A DNA stretch of 64,000 nucleotides from Halomonas sp. (lineage in GTDB: Bacteria; Pseudomonadota; Gammaproteobacteria; Pseudomonadales; Halomonadaceae). Below are positions 38,249-46,488 of the stretch, in pieces (position 1 is the first letter of the stretch; every line of letters begins with the position of its first letter). The DNA lies in assembly GCF_020832045.1 (NCBI RefSeq), contig NZ_JAFIFK010000031.1:1-64000 (forward strand), given 5' to 3'. The notes under the pieces were generated by a model. That model was not told where the DNA came from. It did not search any database and worked only from the letters and a program-made list of their open reading frames with translations. The position numbers and the translations under genes were made by a program.

Positions 38249-38387
38249 TCTGATTCCCTTGCTCGCCGTGCCTACCCGCACGGTCTTCTATGCGAAGCCG
38301 GGTGGCATGGGAATCGAGAGAGGGAGAGAGGAACGGCGGCGTCTGCCCTGCCTCGAGATTGCCCACCGCAACCCGGCATGTTCTCTC

Positions 38388-38585
38388 GGGCCGGTCTCCG
38401 GGCTGACGAGCGAAGCAGTCAACTGGACGCTTCGAGTCCATCGCCTTCCCATGCAAAGCACAGTGGCGTGATGATGGACCCATACTCGATCACCGTTGCG
38501 GGGGCAGCGTCGGAATACGCACTTTTCGTGGTGAAAAGAGGATCACCGACTTCCCGTTTAACCTCGAAACTGCAGTGAGGCACCT
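38388..38585 (-). ncRNA. Cobalamin (AdoCbl) riboswitch
   Basis: On the minus strand, the btuB leader carries the conserved cobalamin riboswitch elements in order. These are GAGGTTAAACGGGAA with GGTG, then GCTGCCCCCGCAACGG, GCCACTG, ATGGGAAGGCGATGG and the B12 box AGCCCGGAGACCGGCC (38389-38406). The core spans about 200 bases and ends about 140 bases before the btuB ATG. It probably governs the whole btuB-btuF-btuC-btuD-cbiA-btuR unit. Confidence 0.95.
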
Positions 38586-38654
38586 GAGAGTGGGCGTAAC
38601 CTAGCAACCGCAGCTGCGGACGTCAACGCATCGTTGCGCTCAGACTGATATGGA

Positions 38655-39083
38655 TCAACGGCTTAGCTCTTTCACCTGTCCATTCCACACGTACCATGCC
38701 CGCTCGCAGCGCACCGCTGCATCCTGGGCCAGCCAGCCGTTGAGGTCACGCAGGCGCCTTTTGTCGGTACCGAGGGGCACGATGCCACGGCCCATTTCGA
38801 GCAGGATCAGCACTACTTCGCCGCCCTGCTCGGCCTCCCAGTACTGCAGCGCATCGAGCTCCCGCACCATGGCCTGGCGTAGCCGGTCGTCGTCAGGCTC
38901 ACCGGCGAGTCGCTGTCCGATCCAGCGCTCCCACCCCTCCAGCACCAGGCAGCGCGTCTCAGCCAGCGACCGCCAGGCCTCGAGCCGGCACCCCGCATGG
39001 GCGGAGTGCCAATGTGGGGCATCGAAGCGCCGTCTTACTGCGTCACGCTTGCCGGCGCAGGTACCGCCGATGAAGAGTTGCAT
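38655..39083 (-). CDS. CobU-like protein, short and degenerate
   Basis: A 142-residue protein related to adenosylcobinamide kinase/guanylyltransferase CobU. It begins QLFIGGTCAGKRDAVRRR, a P-loop with Arg after the Lys in place of Ser/Thr, and ends with the CobU motif GRGIVPLGTDKRRLRDLNGWLAQDAA. The segment with the guanylylated His (HRxxR) is missing. It overlaps cobC by 49 bases and has a GAGGGA site. A full CobU is encoded at 40386-40943, so this copy may be a modified paralogue or an accessory subunit. Confidence 0.8.
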   Translation of the reverse strand: MQLFIGGTCAGKRDAVRRRFDAPHWHSAHAGCRLEAWRSLAETRCLVLEGWERWIGQRLAGEPDDDRLRQAMVRELDALQYWEAEQGGEVVLILLEMGRGIVPLGTDKRRLRDLNGWLAQDAAVRCERAWYVWNGQVKELSR

Positions 39084-39679
39084 TGCCAGCGTCCCTCTTC
39101 GCTGATGGACAACGTGAACCGGCGTCCCTCCGCCTGTACGACGTCGCCCTGCCAGAAGCCGATGCCCTCGAAGCGGCGACGCAGCTCACGGATCACCCCA
39201 CCGTGGGTCACCACCAGCGCACGATGCAAGCCGTTGGGGGCGCAACCGTTCACGACGTCGGCGAACCAGGCGTCGAGCCGCCGACCCAGGTCGGCGGTGG
39301 ATTCGCCGCCGGGTGGGGCCTGCTTCCCTTCGCTGTCGATCCAGGCGCGATAGAAGGGCTGAGACTTCAGCTCATCGTAGGTACGCCCCTCGTAGTCGCC
39401 GAAGTCGAGCTCGCGCAGGCGCGCATCGAAGTGCGTCGACCAGGCCCGCTCGCGCCCTTCGATCACGTGCGCCAGGGTCTGTCGGCAACGAGTCAGATCG
39501 CTGCAGTGCACGACGTCGAAGGTCTGCTCCTCCAACTCCCCGCGCAGCCGGTCGAGGCCCGGCAAAGCATCGGGCAGCAGCAGCGGAATGTCGCGCTGCC
39601 CCTGATAGCGACGCTCGCGGTTCCACTGCGTCACCCCGTGACGAACGACCACCAGCTCCAGGCGACCAGCAGCAGCCAT
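39035..39679 (-). CDS. cobC: Alpha-ribazole phosphatase family protein
   Basis: A 214-residue histidine phosphatase. The catalytic RHG is in LVVVRHGVTQWNRERRYQGQRDIPL, the second His in VVTHGGVIRELR, and Glu in LRELDFGDYEGRTYDEL. In this cluster it should dephosphorylate alpha-ribazole-5-phosphate (or the cobalamin phosphate) in nucleotide-loop assembly. ATG 39679 with GGAGGAGAGCT upstream overlaps cobS by 49 bases; the open frame to 39793 is not needed. Confidence 0.9.
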   Translation of the reverse strand: MAAAGRLELVVVRHGVTQWNRERRYQGQRDIPLLLPDALPGLDRLRGELEEQTFDVVHCSDLTRCRQTLAHVIEGRERAWSTHFDARLRELDFGDYEGRTYDELKSQPFYRAWIDSEGKQAPPGGESTADLGRRLDAWFADVVNGCAPNGLHRALVVTHGGVIRELRRRFEGIGFWQGDVVQAEGRRFTLSISEEGRWQCNSSSAVPAPASVTQ

Positions 39680-40389
39680 AGCTCTCCTCCCTCGATTGCG
39701 GTTCCAACGATATCGCCATTGATGCCCTTGAAGATGCGCAGCATGCCCCAGGCATAGAGCATCAGGAACGGCACCAGCATAAGGCACAGCCAACCCCCGC
39801 CCGGCACCAGCACGACCAGCGGCAGCAACGGTAGTGCCGCAAGCCAGATATCCCGCAGCGCCAGGTCACGCTTCCAGCTGGCGGCCATGCCCTGCGTGTG
39901 GGCTGCCGGCGCCAGCACCAGCAATGCGACCGCCGCGAGGCGCCCCAGCACCAGAATCATCACTAGCAGGAGCAGGCTCGCGCCCGACTCCATCAGCGCG
40001 TACAGCAGCGCGGCCTTCCACAGCAGCAGGAACACCAGCGCCAGGATGCCGAAGCTGCCGACGTGGGGATCCTTCATGATTGCCCACTTGCGCTCCAGCG
40101 GCGCATTGCTACCCAGGGCATCGGCCACGTCCATCAGGCCATCCAGGTGTAGTCCACCGGTCAGCGCCACCCACAGCGTAAGCAGCGCCAGCGCCAGCAG
40201 TGGCGTGGGTAGCAGGTTCTCGAACAGCGCGGCTGCCGCCACCAGCAAACCACCGAGCAGCATGCCTACCAATGGGTAGCAGCGCACCGCCCAGCGTCGC
40301 GTCGCAGTGTTCCAGGGGCAGGCGAGCGGCAGCGGTAGGCGAGTCAGGAACTGCAGCGCCAGTACCAGGCCAAAGGCGGCGTTTCTCAT
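39631..40389 (-). CDS. cobS: Adenosylcobinamide-GDP ribazoletransferase (cobalamin synthase)
   Basis: A 252-residue integral membrane enzyme that joins AdoCbi-GDP with alpha-ribazole. Typical motifs are ALQFLTRLPLPL, FYPL-like CYPLVGMLLGGLL, GGLHLDGLMDVADALGSN and RKWAIMKDPHVGSFG. About six to seven hydrophobic helices are present. It starts inside the cobU stop (ATGA overlap) with a GAGGAGAGGT site. It shares its last 49 bases with cobC. Confidence 0.95.
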   Translation of the reverse strand: MRNAAFGLVLALQFLTRLPLPLACPWNTATRRWAVRCYPLVGMLLGGLLVAAAALFENLLPTPLLALALLTLWVALTGGLHLDGLMDVADALGSNAPLERKWAIMKDPHVGSFGILALVFLLLWKAALLYALMESGASLLLLVMILVLGRLAAVALLVLAPAAHTQGMAASWKRDLALRDIWLAALPLLPLVVLVPGGGWLCLMLVPFLMLYAWGMLRIFKGINGDIVGTAIEGGELWLLLVAWSWWSFVTG

Positions 40390-40943
40390 GACCTCTCCTC
40401 ACCACGGCGTTTCCACACCTGAGGCAGCCCGGCCATCACCTGGATCACCTCGTCCGCCTCCTGCACCACCAGGCGATGAACGCGCTGCAGAAAGGCCAGG
40501 TAGCGCCACACCTCGGCGTCCTCGGGGGGCATGCCTTCGTTGACGTCGTTGGAGACGATCACCAGGGTCACGTTGCGCTGCCTGGCCTCGGCCAGCAGGC
40601 GCTCGATCATGGCCACGCCCTGAGCTTCGTCGAGCTCGCTGGCATACTCGCTGGAATAGAGAAGCTGGCTGGCCCACAGCGTCAGGCAGTCGAGCAGCAG
40701 TGTGCCGCCGGACTCCACCCGCTCGAGGGCGGCGCAAAGGTCGACCGGTTCTTCCAGAGTGATCCAGCCTTCGCCCCGGGCTTGCCGATGGCGGCCGATC
40801 CGGGCTTGCCATTCATCATTGCCGCCGCTGGAAGTCGCCAGATAGTAGCGCGCTCCGCCCCGCTCGGCCTGCCAGCGTCGCGCCAGGGCTTCGGCATGGG
40901 CGCTCTTGCCGGAGCGCGCCCCGCCGCTGATGAAGGCGATCAT
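40386..40943 (-). CDS. cobU: Adenosylcobinamide kinase / guanylyltransferase CobU
   Basis: A 185-residue bifunctional enzyme that phosphorylates adenosylcobinamide and adds GMP. The P-loop is SGGARSGKSAHAEALARRW, the active His is in RIGRHRQARGEGWITLEEPVDL (HRxxR), and LLLDCLTLWASQLL is typical. The region after VSNDVNEGM is divergent from E. coli (usual GIVP...RRFRDxxG replaced by PPEDAEVWRYL). It overlaps the upstream gene and cobS by ATGA junctions and has its own GGAGG site. Confidence 0.93.
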   Translation of the reverse strand: MIAFISGGARSGKSAHAEALARRWQAERGGARYYLATSSGGNDEWQARIGRHRQARGEGWITLEEPVDLCAALERVESGGTLLLDCLTLWASQLLYSSEYASELDEAQGVAMIERLLAEARQRNVTLVIVSNDVNEGMPPEDAEVWRYLAFLQRVHRLVVQEADEVIQVMAGLPQVWKRRGEERS

Positions 40944-42046
40944 GTCGACCTCCAGCGGTCGACGGCCTCGACCAGGGCCCGGTTTTCCGGCCGCGAACGC
41001 ACCGCGACCCGCAGCCAGCTGCCATCGAGGCCGACGAAATTATGGGTATGGCGGGCGAGGATGCCGCAGCGCGCCAGGTGCTCCAGCAGTGCCGACATCG
41101 ACTCGCCGTGAGAATCCTTGAACAGCAGAAAGTTGGCGTGAGATGGCACGACGCTCAACCCCAGCGCCTCGAGCTCACTTTGCAGCCAGGGCCGCTCGGC
41201 GTCGAGCCAGGCGCGAGTTCGTGCCAGGTAGACCCGGTCCGCGAGCAGCGGCGCCACCAGCCCCGCCGCCAGGGCATTGACGCTCCACGGCGGTTGCAGC
41301 TCGGCAATGTGTCCTACCGCTGCCGCAGAACCCAGCAAATAGCCCAGCCGCAGGCCGGGAATGGCGTAGAGCTTGGTCATTGAGCGCAGCAGCAGCAGAT
41401 TGTCGAAGTGGGCCAGCAGCGGCGTGAGCCGCTCGTCCGGCGTGACGAAATCGACGAAGGCCTCGTCCACCACCAACGTGGTGCCGTGGCGTTGGCCCGC
41501 CACCAGCAGGCGTTCGATGCGCTCGCGTGCGATCAGCGTCCCGGTGGGGTTGTTGGGGCGGCACAGAAACAGCGCGCCGGCATCGCGCATGGCCTTATCG
41601 GCACCTGCCTGGTCCAGCTCGAAGCTCCCGGCCTCCAGCGCGAGATGTGCCACCTCGATGCCGTAGTGGCGACAGGCTCGCTCGTATTCGCCGAAGGTGG
41701 GTTGCACGATGGCGACCCGGCTCACACCGCGTCTGGCCAGCAGTGCCGCGACGAGGAAGATCGCCTCGGCGCCACCGTTGGTGAGCCGTACCTGTTCGGG
41801 CGCTAGCCCCTCGGCCAGGGCAATGGCCGCTCGGGCCGCTCCGTAGTCGGGGTCGGGATAGACGGTGAGCTCCGCCAGGCAGGCGGCGAGCCGCTCTGCT
41901 AGCCATGGCGGCGGCCCCAGCGGATTGAGATTGGCGCTGAAGTCGATGACACGGCTTTCAGGAGCCAGGCCGAAGCGCGGCAATACCCGCTCGGGGCGGC
42001 CCCCGTGGCTCGGCCAGTCGTGCCTGCCCTTACCCGGCTCGCTCAT
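40940..42046 (-). CDS. cobD: Threonine-phosphate decarboxylase
   Basis: A 368-residue PLP enzyme of the aminotransferase I/II fold, which makes (R)-1-amino-2-propanol O-2-phosphate, the linker of the nucleotide loop. It has VIDFSANLNPLGPP, LTNGGAEAIFLVAALL, LCRPNNPTGTLI, VVDEAFVDF and the Schiff-base Lys in LLRSMTKLYAIPGLRLGYLLG. ATG 42046 forms an ATGA overlap with the stop of cbiB. The open frame upstream to 42355 is a shadow over cbiB. Confidence 0.94.
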   Translation of the reverse strand: MSEPGKGRHDWPSHGGRPERVLPRFGLAPESRVIDFSANLNPLGPPPWLAERLAACLAELTVYPDPDYGAARAAIALAEGLAPEQVRLTNGGAEAIFLVAALLARRGVSRVAIVQPTFGEYERACRHYGIEVAHLALEAGSFELDQAGADKAMRDAGALFLCRPNNPTGTLIARERIERLLVAGQRHGTTLVVDEAFVDFVTPDERLTPLLAHFDNLLLLRSMTKLYAIPGLRLGYLLGSAAAVGHIAELQPPWSVNALAAGLVAPLLADRVYLARTRAWLDAERPWLQSELEALGLSVVPSHANFLLFKDSHGESMSALLEHLARCGILARHTHNFVGLDGSWLRVAVRSRPENRALVEAVDRWRST

Positions 42047-43023
42047 GCCCAGGCCCTCCAGGCCATCGTGAGGCCAGCCAGCAGCAGGAAAAAGACGCCC
42101 CAGGCCCCATGCATATGACGCACGGCGGCCTCGATGTGGACGACTGCCAACGGCTCGTGCGGTTCGCCCATCCGCACCCGTTCGGAAACTTTCCCGGCGT
42201 AAGTGTTGGTGCCGCCCAGTTGCACGCCGAGCAGGTGCGCCATCATCGCCTCGGGCCAGCCGGCGTTGGGGCTGGGGTGGCCCGGCGCATCGCGCCAGGT
42301 GCCGGCCAGGGCAACGTTCGTGCGCGCCCCTGGTATCAGGTGGGCAGCCAGCCACATGGCAAGCGCGGTCAACCGGGCCGGCACCCAGTTGGCCAGGTCG
42401 TCGAGTTTGGCCGAGGCGTAGCCGAAATCGGCGTAGCGCTCATTTCGATAACCAACCATGGAGTCCAGCGTGTTCACCGCCCTGTAGGCCAGCGCCAGTG
42501 GCGCGCCGCCGAGCAGCGCCCAGAACAGCGGTGCGGTAATGCCGTCGACCGTGTTCTCGGCCACGGTCTCCACCGTGGCTCGGGTGATACCGGCCTCGTC
42601 GAGTGCTGCAGTGTCGCGCCCCACGATCATCGCAACGGCCCGGCGCGCCGCGTCGAGATCGCCCCGCACCAAAGGCATCGCCACGGCCATGGCGGCATCG
42701 CGCAATCCTTTGATGGCGAGAGCACTGGCCAGCAGCAGGAGCTCGCCGGCAAGCCCCAGCCACGGGTGCAGCCAGGCGAGCCCGGCCAGCACGACCCAGG
42801 TCACCGTAAAGACCGAGACCACCACGCAGCCGGTCAGCAGGAAGCCCCTGAGACGCCGGGCTCGCGGCGCGCCGTGATTCCAGCGGCGCTCCAGGGCGCC
42901 GATCAGCCGCCCCATGGCGACCACCGGATGCGGCAAGCCGCGCGGGTCGCCGATGAGTAGATCCAGTGCAATGGCCCCCAGCAGCAGCACCAGCAGGGCC
43001 AGGCTCAGCGGCTCGGCGCTCAT
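42043..43023 (-). CDS. cbiB: Adenosylcobinamide-phosphate synthase CbiB
   Basis: A 326-residue membrane enzyme (also called CobD) that attaches the aminopropanol linker to cobyric acid. Its hallmarks are DLLIGDPRGLPHPVVAMGRLIGALER, ETVAENTVDGITAPLFWALLGGAPLALAYRAVNTLDSMVGYRNERYADFGYASAKLDDLANWVPARLTA and the late HPSPNAGWPEAMMAHLLGVQLGG. It starts in the cobT stop (ATGA), with the next gene overlapping the same way. Confidence 0.95.
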   Translation of the reverse strand: MSAEPLSLALLVLLLGAIALDLLIGDPRGLPHPVVAMGRLIGALERRWNHGAPRARRLRGFLLTGCVVVSVFTVTWVVLAGLAWLHPWLGLAGELLLLASALAIKGLRDAAMAVAMPLVRGDLDAARRAVAMIVGRDTAALDEAGITRATVETVAENTVDGITAPLFWALLGGAPLALAYRAVNTLDSMVGYRNERYADFGYASAKLDDLANWVPARLTALAMWLAAHLIPGARTNVALAGTWRDAPGHPSPNAGWPEAMMAHLLGVQLGGTNTYAGKVSERVRMGEPHEPLAVVHIEAAVRHMHGAWGVFFLLLAGLTMAWRAWA

Positions 43024-44075
43024 GCTTCGGCGGCACCGGCGGCCACCCCGGCCGAATCGAAGGTGGCCATCTCACTCAGCATGCGGCAGGCGGCTTCGAG
43101 CAGCGGGAAGGCGAGCGCCGCCCCGGTGCCTTCGCCCAGGCGCAGCTGCATGTCGAGCAGCGGCTCGGCGTCGAGCAATTCCAGCGCCACGTCGTGCCCC
43201 GGCTCGCAGGAGCGATGGCCGAAGATCAGGTAGCCACGCAGGGCTGGCTGGAGCCGACAGGCCACCAGCACCGCCACCGTGGCGATGAAGCCGTCGACCA
43301 GGATCGGCATGCGCCGGGCCGCCGCGCCCAGGTAGGCGCCGGCCATGGCGGCGATTTCCAGCCCGCCGAGCTTGGCCAACAGCTCCAGCGGTTGGGCCGG
43401 GTCCGGCTGGCGCGCCGCCAGGGCACCTTCAATCACCCCGGCCTTGTGGGCCAGGCGTGAGATATCGATGCCCGTCCCCTGACCCACCAGGCGGCTCACC
43501 GGCCGACCGCTCAGCGCCGCCAGCAGGGCGCTACTGGCAGTGGTATTGGCGATGCCCATTTCTCCGACGATCAGGCAGCGGCAGCCGGCGTCGTGGCTGC
43601 GCCCAGCGGCGCGGATTCCCACCTCAATGGCCCGCTCGGCCTCGGCCTGGCTCATGGCGTCCTCGCGGGCGAAGTTGGCCGTTCCGGGGCGCACCTTGTC
43701 GATAACGACACCTTCGCCCTCGACGTCTCCCTTCACGCCGACGTCGACGACTTCGAGGCGCGCGCCTATCTGCCGGGCAAACACGTTGATGGCAGCCCCA
43801 CCGGCAGCGAAGTTGGCGACCATCTGCGCCGTGACTTCTTGAGGAAAGGCCGACACACCCTCTTCCGCCACGCCATGGTCGGCGGCAAACACGATCACGC
43901 CAGGCGGACTCACCGCCGGAACGACCTGGCCACTGATGCTGGCCAGCTCCCTGGACAGACTCTCGAGACGCCCAAGGCTGCCGGGCGGCTTGGTTAGGCT
44001 GTCCAGACGTGCCTGCACGGCGGATTCGAGAGAGTCTTCGACCGGCACGATGGCGGCCAGGGTAACGGCAAGCAT
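43020..44075 (-). CDS. cobT: Nicotinate-nucleotide:DMB phosphoribosyltransferase
   Basis: A 351-residue enzyme that makes alpha-ribazole-5-phosphate from nicotinate mononucleotide and a lower base such as dimethylbenzimidazole. Signatures are LDSLTKPPGSLGRLE, VFAADHGVAEEGVSAFPQEVTAQMVANFAAGGAAINVFAR, GEMGIANTT and HRSCEPGHDVALELLDAEPLLDMQLRLGEGTGAALAFP. ATG 44075 has AGGA upstream and fits the family length; a GTG at 44135 that overlaps the P-type ATPase stop is an alternative. It consumes a product of the NAD pathway. Confidence 0.95.
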   Translation of the reverse strand: MLAVTLAAIVPVEDSLESAVQARLDSLTKPPGSLGRLESLSRELASISGQVVPAVSPPGVIVFAADHGVAEEGVSAFPQEVTAQMVANFAAGGAAINVFARQIGARLEVVDVGVKGDVEGEGVVIDKVRPGTANFAREDAMSQAEAERAIEVGIRAAGRSHDAGCRCLIVGEMGIANTTASSALLAALSGRPVSRLVGQGTGIDISRLAHKAGVIEGALAARQPDPAQPLELLAKLGGLEIAAMAGAYLGAAARRMPILVDGFIATVAVLVACRLQPALRGYLIFGHRSCEPGHDVALELLDAEPLLDMQLRLGEGTGAALAFPLLEAACRMLSEMATFDSAGVAAGAAEA

Positions 44076-44131
44076 GCGATTGTCCTGATATGACGAGAGC
44101 TGCCGCCATCTTAACAGGCTGATTCGGTCTG

Positions 44132-46372
44132 TCACGGTGCCGCGCCGAGAGGGTCGGACCGCGTGCTTACGGGCCGCTCCCTTGGCGCTTCGTCATCGCT
44201 CCAGGCCAGGCGCGCCGAGTTCGCCACCACGCTGAGTGAACTGGCCACCATTGCCAGCACCGCCACCAACGGCGGAATCGGCATGGCGACCGCCAGCCCC
44301 AGCGCCAGCAGGTTGTAGACTCCGGAAAGGATCAAGTTCTGACGCATCACCCTTCGGGTGAGGCGCGCCAGATGCCAGGCAACCTCGATGCCGGCCACTC
44401 CCGGCTTGAGCAACGCCACGCTGGCCCCCTCCTGCGCGGTGGCACTGGCACCCAGTGGCGCCACGCCCACGCTTGCCGTGGCTAGGCCCAGAACATCGTT
44501 CAGCCCATCACCCACATAGAGCGACGGCTGCGGCATGGCTGCCAGCAGCTTCGCCTTGGCTTCCGGGCTGCGTCCGGCGAAACACTCCTCCGGCCTCATT
44601 CCTACCTGGTTACCGAGATTTCTTACCGCCTGGGCCCTGTCACCGCTGATCAGGGCCAGCGTGACCCCCTGTCGACGCAGACCGGCCAGCGTCTCAGCGG
44701 TGCCTGGCAGTGCCTCTTCACCCAGGGTGAAACGGGCTAACAGCAAGCCGTCGCAGGCCAACAAAACTTCGCTTCCTCCCGAGTCATCGACTCGGTCGGT
44801 TGCAACACCCTGTTCGGCGAGCCAGCCGCGGCTACCCATCAGCAACTGACGTCCATCACCCAGCAATACTCGTCGACCGAGCCCACCCACCTCTTCGGCT
44901 TCGACAACGTCCAGGTCATGCGCAGGACTGGCGTCCCGAGCATACCTGCGTACGGCTCGGGCCAGTGGGTGTTCGCTGCCGCGTGCCGCCAACGAAGCCA
45001 ATGAAAGAAGCTCCGCTTCGCCATAGCCCGCAATCGATTTAAAGGCCTGGACATGAGGTTCTCCGGCCGTGAGCGTTCCGGTCTTGTCGAACGCCGCGCT
45101 GCGAATACGCGCCAGCACCTCGAAGGTGCTCGGGTCACGTATCGCCACACCGCGCTCAAGCGCCTGCCCACTCCCTGCCAGGCCAGCCAGCGGAATGGCT
45201 AGCCCAACGGCACAGGGGCATGCCACTACCAGTACCGACAGTGCTCTTACCCAGGCCTCCTCGGCCGGCACGCCGGCGATCCAGGCCGCGGCCAGGGTAA
45301 ACAGCGCCAACACCGCAGCCAGGGGACTGAGCCAGCCGGCGAAACGATCGGCCAGCCGCTGTAGCTCACCCTTACGGGCCTGCTGCCACCACATCTGCTC
45401 ACGCAGCCGATCCAGCCGGCACTGACCGACAGGTGCGGTGACTTCCAACACTAGTGCAGCACCGAAGTTTCGGCACCCGGCAGCTATCGCATCGCCCGGC
45501 AGGCTACGCCGCGGCGCGCTTTCACCCGTCAGTGGGGACAGATCGAGCAGCGCTTCGGCGTCGAGCAGGATGCCATCCAGCGGCAGGGTTTCGTCCCGCT
45601 CCACCCAGAGCCGGTCGCCTACTCGTACCCTTTCTAGCGCACAGGGCTGCCATCCGGCTCCTTCCCAGCGCTGAACGTTTCCAGGCGGCTGATGCAACGC
45701 CTTTAGCGCACGCAAACCGCGATGCCGACACAGCGTCTCCACCAGTCGGCCCACCAGAAGCAATGCGACAAGCATCACGGCGGTATCGAAATAGACCTCC
45801 GCCGAGCCGCGCACGAGGAGCCACAGCGACACGCCCACCGCCGTGAGCGTGCCAAGCGACACTAGGGCATCCATACCGGGCCGCCGTGCGCGTGCCGTGC
45901 GCCACCCGGCGCGGTAGAACGGCAGCGCCACATAAGTGACGACGGGAATTGAGAAGGCGCCCGATACCCAGGCCATGATCAGGTCCAACTCGGAGCTAGG
46001 CATGGCGCCGGCATAAATCAGCAGCGAGGCGAGCATGGTCCACATGCCAAAGGCCACGGCCAAAAGCAGACGCAGGGTGAGATAGCGACTCTCGGCATCC
46101 AGCCGGGCTTCGGCATCACCTATCGCTTCCGGAGGGCCCAAGCGATAGCCGAGTCGGTTTACGGCGGCGGCCATGCGACTCTCGTCGAGGGCTTCCGGCC
46201 GGCCTTGCACCAGCAAAGTGGCACTAGGGTAGTGCACGCTGGCGGACTCAACGCCGCGTAAGCGCATCAACTGGGCTTCGACGGCAAGCGCGCAGCTGGT
46301 GCACCACAGCCCGTGTACCGAATAGAGCTTTTCGTCGAGGCGTTGGGATTTACTGTCGGGAGCGGACGTCAT
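44132..46372 (-). CDS. Heavy-metal P1B-type ATPase (probably Cu+)
   Basis: A 746-residue membrane ATPase. An N-terminal metal-binding domain has CTSC in VHGLWCTSCALAVE. Eight transmembrane helices follow the P1B plan. The core has TGES, the metal-site CPC in VVACPCAVGLAIP, DKTGT, SEHPLA and GDGLNDV. In the last helices YN (SGVYNLLALG) and MVASSLSVVANSARL match the Cu+-type consensus (YN and MxxSS). Start ATG 46372; the frame is open to 46441. It lies 56 bases upstream of cobT on the same strand and may share the transcript. CcoI-like assembly roles are also possible. Confidence 0.88.
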   Translation of the reverse strand: MTSAPDSKSQRLDEKLYSVHGLWCTSCALAVEAQLMRLRGVESASVHYPSATLLVQGRPEALDESRMAAAVNRLGYRLGPPEAIGDAEARLDAESRYLTLRLLLAVAFGMWTMLASLLIYAGAMPSSELDLIMAWVSGAFSIPVVTYVALPFYRAGWRTARARRPGMDALVSLGTLTAVGVSLWLLVRGSAEVYFDTAVMLVALLLVGRLVETLCRHRGLRALKALHQPPGNVQRWEGAGWQPCALERVRVGDRLWVERDETLPLDGILLDAEALLDLSPLTGESAPRRSLPGDAIAAGCRNFGAALVLEVTAPVGQCRLDRLREQMWWQQARKGELQRLADRFAGWLSPLAAVLALFTLAAAWIAGVPAEEAWVRALSVLVVACPCAVGLAIPLAGLAGSGQALERGVAIRDPSTFEVLARIRSAAFDKTGTLTAGEPHVQAFKSIAGYGEAELLSLASLAARGSEHPLARAVRRYARDASPAHDLDVVEAEEVGGLGRRVLLGDGRQLLMGSRGWLAEQGVATDRVDDSGGSEVLLACDGLLLARFTLGEEALPGTAETLAGLRRQGVTLALISGDRAQAVRNLGNQVGMRPEECFAGRSPEAKAKLLAAMPQPSLYVGDGLNDVLGLATASVGVAPLGASATAQEGASVALLKPGVAGIEVAWHLARLTRRVMRQNLILSGVYNLLALGLAVAMPIPPLVAVLAMVASSLSVVANSARLAWSDDEAPRERPVSTRSDPLGAAP

Positions 46373-46488
46373 AGTTCGAAGCGTAAAGGAAACCCGCCGC
46401 GAATGCCTGCCTGTCCTTGCACCCGCCCCTTTGCACTGCAATCAAGTTGCACTAAGCTGTACATAATTACAGTTAAAATAGGCCGCAT

